Below, in pieces: positions 52,441-59,710 of a DNA stretch of 64,000 nt. Numbering within the stretch: the stretch's first letter is position 1; every line of letters starts with the position of its first letter. The DNA is taken from NCBI GenBank assembly GCA_002478145.1, contig DLMI01000088.1, positions 50,091-114,090 on the forward strand. Reading direction: 5' to 3'. Source of the DNA: Acidobacteria bacterium UBA7540. GTDB taxonomy: Bacteria > Acidobacteriota > Terriglobia > UBA7540. The notes under the pieces were generated by a model. That model worked only from the letters and a program-made list of their open reading frames with translations. It ran no database searches and had not been told where the DNA came from. The position numbers and the translations under genes were made by a program.

Positions 52441-52560
52441 AAGCGGGAATGTTATTGAAAACAAAGGGTCGCTGTGGAAAAACTCAGGGCGAAGCGGGAA
52501 TGTACTTGAAAACAAATTAGTTGTTCGTTAAAAGCGGGAATGTTATTGAAAAGAAAGGGT
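52441..52560. mobile_element. Solitary IS21-like terminal repeats without transposase
   Basis: AAGCGGGAATGTTATTGAAA is found at 52441 and 52532, and a variant (AAGCGGGAATGTACTTGAAA) at 52492, each followed by A(A/G)(C/A)AAA. Several direct copies of such a motif are characteristic of the ends of IS21-family elements. No istA or istB gene is present in the window, so this is a remnant end or a non-autonomous element. Confidence 0.5.
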
Positions 52561-52966
52561 GTTACTGGAAAGGCAGAAGTCAGAAATTAGAAGTCAGAAG
52601 AAAAGCCTCAGGCGAGCAAGCCAGCGCAGGTCCCGCCCTCTGGACCTGCGGTTCTTCTGAGCAGCCAGGTGACGAGCAGAGAGAAGGTGACAGTAGACAG
52701 CGAGCGAAGCCCCCCACCCCTCCCCCGCTGCCCCGTGGGTGTCGGGGCAGCCCCTAAAAGGCAGCAGGCAGTAAGCAGAAAGCAGGAGGCAGAACGCAGT
52801 GGGGAGACGCCAATTCAGAATTCATCATTCAGGCTTCATAATTGCTCCGAGCCGCCTTCTTTCACCGGACTGCCGACCTGACCGCTCACAACAGACCCCC
52901 CGCCCCAAGAGTCTCCCGCTTTACGAAATCGCGCCTCCGAGGTATCATGTACGCCGCGAAAGAATT

Positions 52967-53003
52967 TGATTGATTTCGATCACGCTTGTCATATAATCAA
53001 TCA
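52967..53003 (+). promoter_or_regulatory. DeoR-type gene promoter and inverted-repeat operator
   Basis: TTGATT (52970-52975), a 16-nt spacer and TATAAT (52992-52997) form the promoter. TGATTGAT (52967-52974) and ATCAATCA (52996-53003) are inverted repeats that overlap both promoter hexamers, a layout suited to autorepression by the regulator encoded just downstream. Confidence 0.65.
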
Positions 53004-53097
53004 GAATTGAGCATTGGGTGCGACCGAGACAAACTGCAGAGATGCTTCTCCCGCAGAGCGGGATCAGCATGACAAGAACCGCATTCGTGGTGGCAAA

Positions 53098-53877
53098 ATG
53101 AAATCCCGTAAGCCAAGAGAACTCGCCCCGAAACGCATCGAGCGGCTCCGACAGATCCTGAGGATGGACCATGTGGTTAGTGTCGAGGAGCTCTCCCGCC
53201 AGCTCAAGGTCTCTTCTGCCACAGTTCGCCGTGACCTGGCCCAACTGGAGAGCCTGGGTGAGGTCCGGCGCGTTCACGGCGGGGCCGTCGGGGTGGAAAG
53301 CCGGCTGGAAGAGCCTCTCTTCGACGACAAGACTTCAATTGCAGCCAGAGAAAAGCAACGGATCGCGCAGGCAGCTCTCAAGTTCATCAAGCCGAACGAT
53401 ACGATATTTCTCGACGGTGGCAGTACGGTTTTGGAATTGGCGCGGCTGGTGCGAGACCGCTCGAACCTCACCGTGGTTACCAATTCCCTGCGCGCGGCCA
53501 TTGAACTGGCGGCTCAAGGACCCAGGGTGATATTGATCGGCGGCGAATTCCGCCGGCTCAGCCAAACCCTGGTCGGTGCTCTCACTCGTCTTACCTTGGA
53601 TGAAGTACACGTGGATAAGGCCTTCATGGGCACGATGGGGCTGAGTCTCGAGGAAGGGCTTACGACCACCGATCCGAGCGAAGCCTATACCAAGGAACTC
53701 GTCATGCAGCATGCCCGGCAGGTCTTTCTCTTGGCTGATCATAGCAAGGTAGGCAAGGTCTCCTTCGCTTGCGCGGGGCAACTGGGAAAAGTTCAAGTGC
53801 TGATAACGGACAAACAAATCGACCGTAAGTTTGCCAGCCAACTTCGCAAGAATGGCGTTGAGGTAGTGCGGACGTAA
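53098..53877 (+). CDS. DeoR-family transcriptional regulator
   Basis: The start is ATG 53098, with GGTGGCAAA before it; the frame extends 28 codons upstream. The 259-residue protein has the DeoR helix-turn-helix (ERLRQILRMDHVVSVEELSRQLKVSSATVRRDLAQLESLGEVRRVHGGAV) and a sugar-phosphate-sensing domain (IFLDGGSTVLELARLV, VVTNSLRAAIEL, GFMGTMGLS-type segment, VFLLADHSKVGK). It sits directly before a 2-oxoacid dehydrogenase operon and may control it in response to a phosphorylated sugar. Confidence 0.92.
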   Translation: MKSRKPRELAPKRIERLRQILRMDHVVSVEELSRQLKVSSATVRRDLAQLESLGEVRRVHGGAVGVESRLEEPLFDDKTSIAAREKQRIAQAALKFIKPNDTIFLDGGSTVLELARLVRDRSNLTVVTNSLRAAIELAAQGPRVILIGGEFRRLSQTLVGALTRLTLDEVHVDKAFMGTMGLSLEEGLTTTDPSEAYTKELVMQHARQVFLLADHSKVGKVSFACAGQLGKVQVLITDKQIDRKFASQLRKNGVEVVRT

Positions 53878-53880
53878 GAG

Positions 53881-53966
53881 CAGTCAAGAGTCAAGAGTCG
53901 ACAGTCGAGAGTCGAAGGGAAGTCGCATTTGTACTTTCGACCTTCGACTCTCGACTCTCGACTGCG
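53881..53966. repeat. Inverted pair of AGAGTCGA-type short repeats
   Basis: The left arm (53881-53918) is a run of CAAGAGTCGACAGTCGAGAG units. The right arm (53940-53966) is the reverse complement class (CTTCGACTCTCGACTCTCGA). They can fold into a long imperfect hairpin between the regulator and the E1 gene. Confidence 0.75.
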
Positions 53967-53996
53967 TAAAAGGGAGCGGCATTGGGGAGCGTGAAA

Positions 53997-56291
53997 ATGA
54001 GTGTAGGTTACCTGAGCGATTTAAGACCTGATTTCAGGCCATTCGAAATCGATTGCGGCAAGATCCCCGGTTACCGGTTCAGAGGAAATTTGCGAACCGA
54101 ACTCGCCGCGGGCCGAATTGAAGCGAGGACAGCCATCGATCTCCTCGAAGACATGCTGATGATCCGCGAGATGGAAGAAATGATTGTGAAGCTGCGGTCC
54201 GGCGCGTACGAAGCCATCAAGGATTTCAATTACCGGGGGCCGACGCATGTATCGATCGGCCAGGAAGGCGCTTCCGTGGGAGCGTGCAGCGCCTTGAACC
54301 TGAAGGATTACATCACCAGCACCCACCGTGGCCACGGCGACAGCCTGGCGCGGGGCTGTCTCGCCATCCGGGCCATGAATGACGAGCGGCTTCGGAAGCG
54401 CGTCCCTGACTCGAAAGCGGCCTCGCACGCAGAACTCCTTGAGGATGCTCTTGAGGAGCACGTCTATCGCACCCTCGCCGAGCTCTTCGGAAAGGAAGGC
54501 GGGTACTGCAAAGGGCGCGGCGGCAGCATGCACATCGCCGACTTCAGCGTCGGCCACCTGGGAGCGAACGCCATCGTGGGCGGCAGCGTACCGATCGCGA
54601 CCGGGGCGGCGGTGGGAAGCCGCTATCTGCGCAACGGAGCCGTGGTCTGCTGTTTTGCGGGCGATGGGGCCTTCGCGAACGGCGTGGTGCTCGAGTCGCT
54701 GAATTTCGCCGCGCAAGTTCAGTTCACCAACGAACTCGCCGGGGATTACCGCTTCGGCGTGCCCATCGTCTTTTTCGTGCTCAACAACCACTATGGGATG
54801 ACGGGCCGCGCCGACAACGAAGTGATGGGCATTGCACACCTGGCGCGGCGCGCGGCGGGCTTTTCCGACTGCAACATGCACGCCGAGGTCGTGAACGGCA
54901 TGGACGTCCTTGCCGTTCGCGACGCCATGCTGCGTGCCGCTGAGATGTGTCGCAATGGGAAAGGCCCGGTTTTCCTGGATGTGAATACCTACCGCTATTA
55001 CGGCCACTCGCTGAGTGACCCACGCAACGAGTACCGGACGCGCGAAGAAGAAGCGGCCTGGAAAGCGGTTGATCCCATCACGACCTTTGCCAAGCAGCTC
55101 CAGGAGTGTGGCGTCCTGGACGAAGCGGGCGTGGCCGCCGTGGAGGCAAGGGTTCGCGAGCGCAATGCGCGCGCCGCCCAACGCGCCGCGGCGTCCGCTG
55201 ACCCCGATCCCAAGGATGTCATAAAGTACATGTACACGGACACCTGCGTGGAGGCAGTCCCGCCCGAATATCGAAAAGTGAAGATCATCGAACCGCCCGC
55301 CCCGATCAAAAGGGCCAAGGGCGAGATTACTTATCGCGATGCCATCAAGGAAGCCTTGATCGAGGAGATGAAACGAGATTCGCGCGTCATCTTCTATGGC
55401 GAAGACGTGGCTGAATATGGAGGAGCGTTTAAGCTCAGCAAGGGGCTGCTCGAGGCTTTTGGCCGCGACCGCGTCTTCAACACCCCGATCTCCGAAGCCG
55501 CAATTTGTGGGACGGCGGTGGGCGCAGCCATGATCGGCCTGCGGCCCGTTGCCGAGCTCATGTATATGGACTTCCTGCTGATGGCTGGCGATCAGGTTTG
55601 CAACCAGGCTGCCAAGTGGCATTACATGTCGGGTGCGCAGGTCGAAGTCCCACTGGTCATACGCGCTTCGATTGGAGGCGGCAAAGGATACGGCGGCCAG
55701 CACTCGCAAACCCTGGAATCGAGCGTGGCGAATATTCCGGGCTTGTATGTGGTGTATCCGGCCACGCCTTACGATGCCAAGGGCATGATGAAATCGGCCA
55801 TTCGCGACAATAACCCGGTATTGTTCCTTGAATCTCAACTCCTCTATGGCGTTAAAGGCGTGGTGCCGGAAGAAGAGTATCTGGTTCCACTGGGCGTCGC
55901 GGACGTGAAGCGCGCGGGCGACGACATCACCCTGGTGGGCTGGGGGCCGGCGGTTCCCGACGCCCTCCAGGCCGCCGAAAGACTGAAGGCGGAATTGGGT
56001 GTGAGCGCTGAGGTGGTGGACATCCGCAGCCTTATCCCGCTCGATAAGGAGACGATCCTCGCTTCCGTGCAGAAGACGGGGCGCTGCGTGGTGGCCAGCC
56101 AGTCGGTGACCATCGGCAGTTTCATGGGCGAAATCATTGCGACGATTCAGGAAAACGTCTTCGATTATCTCGATGCTCCCATCCTGCGAGTGGGCACCAA
56201 GGACGGGATTGCCCCGCAATCGCACGTCCTCGAGGCCGTTTTCCTTCCCAATGCCAATGACATCTTCGAGGCCGCCAAGGCCATTCTGTAG
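53997..56291 (+). CDS. 2-oxoacid dehydrogenase E1, alpha and beta subunits fused
   Basis: The start is ATG 53997, with GGGGAG 6 nt before it; a TTG at 53982 is less likely. The 764-residue protein joins an E1 alpha half (to about 435) and an E1 beta half (from about 441, GEITYRDAIKEALIEEMKRDSRVIFYGEDVAEYGG). The ThDP motif is CCFAGDGAFANGVVLESLNFAA...FVLNNHYG, and GGSMHIADFSVGHLGANAIVGGSVPIATGAA is typical of alpha subunits. It decarboxylates a 2-oxoacid (pyruvate, branched-chain or acetoin-type) and passes the acyl group to E2. The gene order E1-E2-E3 is standard, but the E3 is broken. Confidence 0.93.
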   Translation: MSVGYLSDLRPDFRPFEIDCGKIPGYRFRGNLRTELAAGRIEARTAIDLLEDMLMIREMEEMIVKLRSGAYEAIKDFNYRGPTHVSIGQEGASVGACSALNLKDYITSTHRGHGDSLARGCLAIRAMNDERLRKRVPDSKAASHAELLEDALEEHVYRTLAELFGKEGGYCKGRGGSMHIADFSVGHLGANAIVGGSVPIATGAAVGSRYLRNGAVVCCFAGDGAFANGVVLESLNFAAQVQFTNELAGDYRFGVPIVFFVLNNHYGMTGRADNEVMGIAHLARRAAGFSDCNMHAEVVNGMDVLAVRDAMLRAAEMCRNGKGPVFLDVNTYRYYGHSLSDPRNEYRTREEEAAWKAVDPITTFAKQLQECGVLDEAGVAAVEARVRERNARAAQRAAASADPDPKDVIKYMYTDTCVEAVPPEYRKVKIIEPPAPIKRAKGEITYRDAIKEALIEEMKRDSRVIFYGEDVAEYGGAFKLSKGLLEAFGRDRVFNTPISEAAICGTAVGAAMIGLRPVAELMYMDFLLMAGDQVCNQAAKWHYMSGAQVEVPLVIRASIGGGKGYGGQHSQTLESSVANIPGLYVVYPATPYDAKGMMKSAIRDNNPVLFLESQLLYGVKGVVPEEEYLVPLGVADVKRAGDDITLVGWGPAVPDALQAAERLKAELGVSAEVVDIRSLIPLDKETILASVQKTGRCVVASQSVTIGSFMGEIIATIQENVFDYLDAPILRVGTKDGIAPQSHVLEAVFLPNANDIFEAAKAIL

Positions 56292-56314
56292 CAGGAGGGT
56301 CTTACCACGAATTG

Positions 56315-56447
56315 GGAAGGGCGGGGTTTTAATCCCGCCGCTACCGCCGCTGCCCTCACCCCCTTGCCCCTCTCCCGCAGGCGGGAGAGGGGGGACCACG
56401 AAGTGGTGGGTGAGGGCTTTGCGGCGGGGTTAAAACCCCGCCCTTCC
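56315..56447. repeat. Palindromic element between E1 and E2 genes
   Basis: 27-bp inverted ends begin GGAAGGGCGGGGTTTTAATC (56315-56341) and end GGGTTAAAACCCCGCCCTTCC-like (56421-56447). They enclose CCCTCTCCCGC/GCGGGAGAGGG and CACGAAGTGGTG palindromes. The left end of a second copy is seen after moaA (63927-63951). Confidence 0.88.
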
Positions 56448-56469
56448 GGGGGGAGAAGGGATCACGATC

Positions 56470-57858
56470 ATGGTTCGACCGATCACCATGCCCAAGCTGG
56501 GGCAATCTGAGGAAGTGGGCACGCTTGTTCGTTGGCGGAAGAAGGTGGGAGACACCGTCGCCAAGGGTGACATCCTCTTTGAGATCGAGACGGACAAGGC
56601 CGTACTCGAGGCGGAAAGCTTCTTCGAAGGGACGCTGCTAAAGATCGTAGTCCAGGAAGGGACAACCGTCCCCATTAACACCACGGTCGGTTTTGTTGGT
56701 GATCCCGGAGAAGCCATTCCGGAAACGGCGTTGCCTGCACCCGAGCCAAGGCGAGCAGAAGCTCCCAGCGTTTCAAAAGAAGCCTTACGACCGCCTGCGC
56801 CGCCGCCGGCTCGAGGAATGCCCGAAGCGCGTGTGGAACCTCCGGTTTCGCAGGTTAGACATGTAGGGGCGGTTCGCGAACCGCCCCTCCATCCCGCGCC
56901 CAGCGTGATGGCCCCAGAAGTGTTCCGAATCAGTCCGCGCGCCGCCAAGCTCGCCCGGGAGTCTGCCATCAACCCCTCGCCGATCGTCGGGACTGGCCCT
57001 TACGGCCGGATTGTCGAACGAGACGTAAAGAATTATCTGGAATCCAAGGGCTACTACCAACTCCGCATCACGCCGGCGGCCAAGAGACTTGCGGCCAAGG
57101 AAAACATCGACATCCTTACACTTGAAGGTAAGAACGGCCCCCAACGCATCACCGTGGCGGCGGTTCAGAGAGCCATTGCTGAAAAGCCACAACCGATGAG
57201 CAGAATGCGACAAGTGATTGCGTCACGGCTGGTGGAGAGTTTTACCACCACTCCACACTTCTTTGTCACCGTGGCTGTGGATATGACCGGGCTGGTCAAT
57301 TTCCGCTCGGAACTGAAAGCCCAGGGGGCGTCTTACACGCTCACCGATTTCATTTTGAAAGCCGTGGCGCTCAGTCTGGTCGAGTTCCCGATCGTGAACA
57401 GCACCACAGACGGCAAGAGCGTTCGCTGGCACAGCAAGGTGCACCTGGGCTTGGCGGTGAACCTCGAGCAAGGGCTGGTGGTCCCGGTGATCCGCGACGC
57501 CGATGAGTTGAGCCTGGCGGAACTGCACGACCGCGCCACCGCGTTGGTTGCCAAGGCGCGCGCCGGCAGACTCACACCCGACGAAATGGCGGGAAGCACC
57601 TTCACCATTTCCAACATGGGCATGCTGGATATTGAGAACTTCACCGCCATCATCAATCCCGGTGAAAGTGCCATCCTCGCCGTGTCGAGCACACTCAAGC
57701 AACCGGTGGTCAAGGATGGCCAGATCGTTGTGCGGGACATCATGAAGATGACTCTGTCTTCCGATCACCGTATTATCGACGGCGCTACGGCCGCCAAATT
57801 TGCGAATGCAATCAAACAAAAACTCGAGGAGATATCACTGTGGAAACGTTTGGCGTAG
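56470..57858 (+). CDS. 2-oxoacid dehydrogenase E2 (dihydrolipoyl acyltransferase)
   Basis: The 462-residue protein has an N-terminal lipoyl domain with the modified Lys43 in EIETDKAVLE. A Pro/Ala-rich linker, a peripheral-subunit-binding domain (about 153-190: RISPRAAKLARESAINPSPIVGTGPYGRIVERDVKNYLE), and the catalytic domain ending with SSDHRIIDGATAAKF (His433, Asp437) follow. It transfers the acyl group to CoA and forms the complex core. In the linker, codons 132-140 (VGAVREPPL region) are made by a palindromic repeat. The end overlaps the E3 remnant by 19 bp. Confidence 0.95.
   Translation: MVRPITMPKLGQSEEVGTLVRWRKKVGDTVAKGDILFEIETDKAVLEAESFFEGTLLKIVVQEGTTVPINTTVGFVGDPGEAIPETALPAPEPRRAEAPSVSKEALRPPAPPPARGMPEARVEPPVSQVRHVGAVREPPLHPAPSVMAPEVFRISPRAAKLARESAINPSPIVGTGPYGRIVERDVKNYLESKGYYQLRITPAAKRLAAKENIDILTLEGKNGPQRITVAAVQRAIAEKPQPMSRMRQVIASRLVESFTTTPHFFVTVAVDMTGLVNFRSELKAQGASYTLTDFILKAVALSLVEFPIVNSTTDGKSVRWHSKVHLGLAVNLEQGLVVPVIRDADELSLAELHDRATALVAKARAGRLTPDEMAGSTFTISNMGMLDIENFTAIINPGESAILAVSSTLKQPVVKDGQIVVRDIMKMTLSSDHRIIDGATAAKFANAIKQKLEEISLWKRLA
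56865..56888. repeat. Perfect 24-bp palindrome inside the E2 linker
   Basis: The 12-base arms meet at TTCGCGAA (56873-56880), within GTAGGGGCGGTTCGCG. It is translated as VGAVREPPL between the lipoyl and subunit-binding domains, a flexible region where extra residues do no harm. It matches the intergenic palindrome class with GTAGGGG starts. Confidence 0.85.
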
Positions 57859-58031
57859 TGGTAATCGGGGCGGGGCCGGGAGGGTATCCGGCCGCCATTC
57901 GTGCCGAACTTACCGCCACTGAACTCGCCCAAACCATCCACTCCCACCCCACCCTCGCTGAAGCATGGATGGAGGCTGCCGACGTGTTGCTTGGCGAACC
58001 CATCCACACCATCGCCAAACGACCAAGGTAG
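57840..58031 (+). pseudogene. Dihydrolipoyl dehydrogenase (E3) with internal deletion
   Basis: The GTG at 57840 overlaps the E2 gene. The first 20 residues (METFGVVVIGAGPGGYPAAI) are the FAD-binding start of E3. Without a frameshift the sequence continues as ELTATELAQTIHSHPTLAEA and WMEAADVLLGEPIH, which is the extreme C-terminus of E3 including the catalytic His-Pro (HPT). About 400 residues between are missing, so the FAD, disulfide and NAD regions are gone. The 63-codon product cannot be an enzyme. Either this is a genuine deletion, with E3 supplied by another locus, or an assembly collapse. Confidence 0.85.
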
Positions 58032-58135
58032 CAGGCCACATCTCCGGTGTGACGGCGTCCATTGAGCCGGTGAGTAAACGCGAAACGCCGCCCGCCGCGA
58101 CGAAGTTCGGAACGAGTCTGTGTCGCAGACTCAGA

Positions 58136-58486
58136 TTAGAGGGGAATGAATACGACCTGATTTTCAAGGTCTATCTCCGTACAGCACTCCACCAGCAATA
58201 CCAGATCCTCGATTGCCCTGATCAAAGGCAACTCCTTCCTCACGATCACCAACCCGGCAGTTTTCTGCCCAGAACGCATTCTCTAGTACACAGCCTTAAG
58301 CATCGTCTTTCGATCGTGGGTTACAAGCGCGCGCTGGTTCCCCGCTGCCCATTGGAGCAGCGCGGCATCCTGTGCTCCCGCCAAAGCGGTTTCCTGGACG
58401 AGGGTATACAACAAGTCGGGAACGCGCAGTTGCAGCCGACGCAAAATGCGTTGGTCGAGGTTCTCATCAATGAGGACCTTCAACAT
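58136..58486 (-). pseudogene. DUF5615 (PIN-like) toxin interrupted by an in-frame stop
   Basis: From ATG 58486 the frame reads MLKVLIDENLDQRILRRLQL...LLQWAAGNQRALVTHDRKTM, the DUF5615 PIN-like fold with its acidic and HD residues. It hits TAG at 58283-58285. In the same frame it continues RMRSGQKTAGLVIVRKELPL and IRAIEDLVLLVECCTEIDLE to TAA at 58136, which is the normal second half of the family. The total of 116 codons is the family length. A single nonsense change has therefore silenced the toxin; a 67-residue product may remain. The intact antitoxin lies 13 bp upstream. Confidence 0.85.
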
Positions 58487-58499
58487 GCAGAAAGGGGGC

Positions 58500-58835
58500 T
58501 CACTTGAATATGCGGGCGTGCCGCTCTTCTAGCCGTTTCTGGACGCACGTGGGGCCTTGAGTGCTACGGAGCGTTTGCTCGATCTCTTCGGCCTGTGTCT
58601 CTTGGTTCGCGAGATACGTTTCGACTTCTTCGGTGTGCTCAAGATAGTAGAAGATCGCGCCGTAAATGTCGCGGAGAGTGACTGACGGGAAACTGTGCTG
58701 GATTTGCTCTGCCGTGGCGCCTTGTTTGAAGTGGTGGACCACCAAATCAAGGAGCACACGCGAAGACCCGACCCGAATCGTCCCGTCTTCCCATGCCTTG
58801 AGGGGGGCTGGCAAGGTTGTAACGACTTCTCCCAT
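58500..58835 (-). CDS. DUF433-type antitoxin
   Basis: The 111-residue protein (from ATG 58835 with CCGAGGC just before it; GTG 58859 would add eight residues) has the DUF433 core IRVGSSRVLLDLVVHHFKQGATAEQIQHSFPSVTLRDIYGAIFYYLEHTEEVETYL. It then has a charged C-terminal tail. TATAAT lies about 15 bp upstream of the start. The DUF5615 toxin gene follows but carries a stop codon, so the antitoxin is the only functional product of the pair. Confidence 0.88.
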   Translation of the reverse strand: MGEVVTTLPAPLKAWEDGTIRVGSSRVLLDLVVHHFKQGATAEQIQHSFPSVTLRDIYGAIFYYLEHTEEVETYLANQETQAEEIEQTLRSTQGPTCVQKRLEERHARIFK

Positions 58836-58928
58836 GCCTCGGATTATAACGCGGTTCACAGATTTTGATGCAGTTATTCCGGGTGGTTCTTTGACACTGG
58901 ATCTCCGAAGGCAAGGCCGCGTGGCCTC

Positions 58929-59495
58929 TTACCAGAACTTCGGAATCAGGAAACCGGTGTGCCGGCAGTGCTCTTTATAAGCTTCCCCGAATTGCGCGGC
59001 CAGCATGGATTCTTCTTTCCTCGCCTTCATCCAATAGCCCAGGACGATCAAGGCGACTCCCGCGACGCATCGCCATCGGTCAATTGCCAAAGCTCCGCCC
59101 AACGCGGCCAGATCGATTCCGGAATAGATGGGATGCCGGAAATGAGCGTAGGGCCCAGTACGGATGAGCTTATGGTCCTCTTTGAGAGTGACACTGGCGC
59201 TCCAATACTGTCCCAGGTGCCAGCGAGCCCACAGAGCGATAGCGATGCCGATCCAGGTGAGTGCGACGCCCGTAACGGCAAGAGCGTATGTCTGATGGAC
59301 AACGTGATGACCAAGAACGCCGATCTCCGCTATGCCGGTGAAGAGCAGGACAAAGCCAAGGATTTCCAGAAAGAGGAAGCCGGAACGCGACGCCAAGGAT
59401 TCCCGGCTGAGGGTCCTGCGCGTCTTCAGCGCGCCCGCGGCCCAGTATGCGCAAAAGACGATCCACGGACCTTCAATGACATAACGCCAAATCAT
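58929..59495 (-). CDS. Isoprenylcysteine carboxyl methyltransferase-family membrane protein
   Basis: The 188-residue protein (ATG 59495; a start at 59531 adds twelve residues) has four to five membrane segments (for example FLFLEILGFVLLFTGIAEIGVLG and ALAVTGVALTWIGIAIALWA). The C-terminal signature LIRTGPYAHFRHPIYSGIDLAALGGAL...RKEESMLAAQFGEAYKEHCRHTG is typical of ICMT and phospholipid methyltransferases. These enzymes use S-adenosylmethionine at the membrane. The substrate in bacteria is generally unknown. Confidence 0.88.
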   Translation of the reverse strand: MIWRYVIEGPWIVFCAYWAAGALKTRRTLSRESLASRSGFLFLEILGFVLLFTGIAEIGVLGHHVVHQTYALAVTGVALTWIGIAIALWARWHLGQYWSASVTLKEDHKLIRTGPYAHFRHPIYSGIDLAALGGALAIDRWRCVAGVALIVLGYWMKARKEESMLAAQFGEAYKEHCRHTGFLIPKFW

Positions 59496-59710
59496 GCTTC
59501 GAGCACCGTCCCGTCTCGCGGACACGTTCAAGTTGCATTGCCCAAGGTGTCATGGTGAACTCGGCAGAGATTATAGCAGGCAAATACTTCCCCAGAAACA
59601 TTCCATGGTCTTGAGTTGTGCTTTGAAACTGGGTCGTAGGTGCGGCCCCCAGAACCATCTTTGCGATCAGGCTCCGGGACGCCCGTGGCGAGCGTCGCTG
59701 CCGCGCTGTG

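Larger units (their letters stand above)
51867..53097. other. Long intergenic region with insertion-sequence end remnant
   Basis: This 1.2-kb stretch holds no gene that I can support; short frames near 52139-52433 have no recognisable similarity and no good ribosome site. It contains an IS21-like array of end repeats (52441-52560), degenerate AGAAGTCAGAA and GGCAGTAAGCAG short repeats (52574-52600, 52757-52799), and the DeoR promoter at its right edge. Confidence 0.55.

Noticed and set aside
52441..52560. Possible CRISPR-like repeats of about 28 bp
   Set aside because: Only three copies, with unequal spacing (about 22 and 15 bp) and divergent ends; the motif fits insertion-sequence ends better.
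54021..56399. A 792-codon open frame on the minus strand opposite the E1 gene
   Set aside because: It is the antisense shadow of a clearly conserved fused E1 protein, and its translation has no recognisable motif.
57840..58031. A small novel flavin-binding protein gene after E2
   Set aside because: The sequence is explained by the two ends of dihydrolipoyl dehydrogenase joined in frame; only 20 residues of the FAD-binding fold remain, too few to fold.
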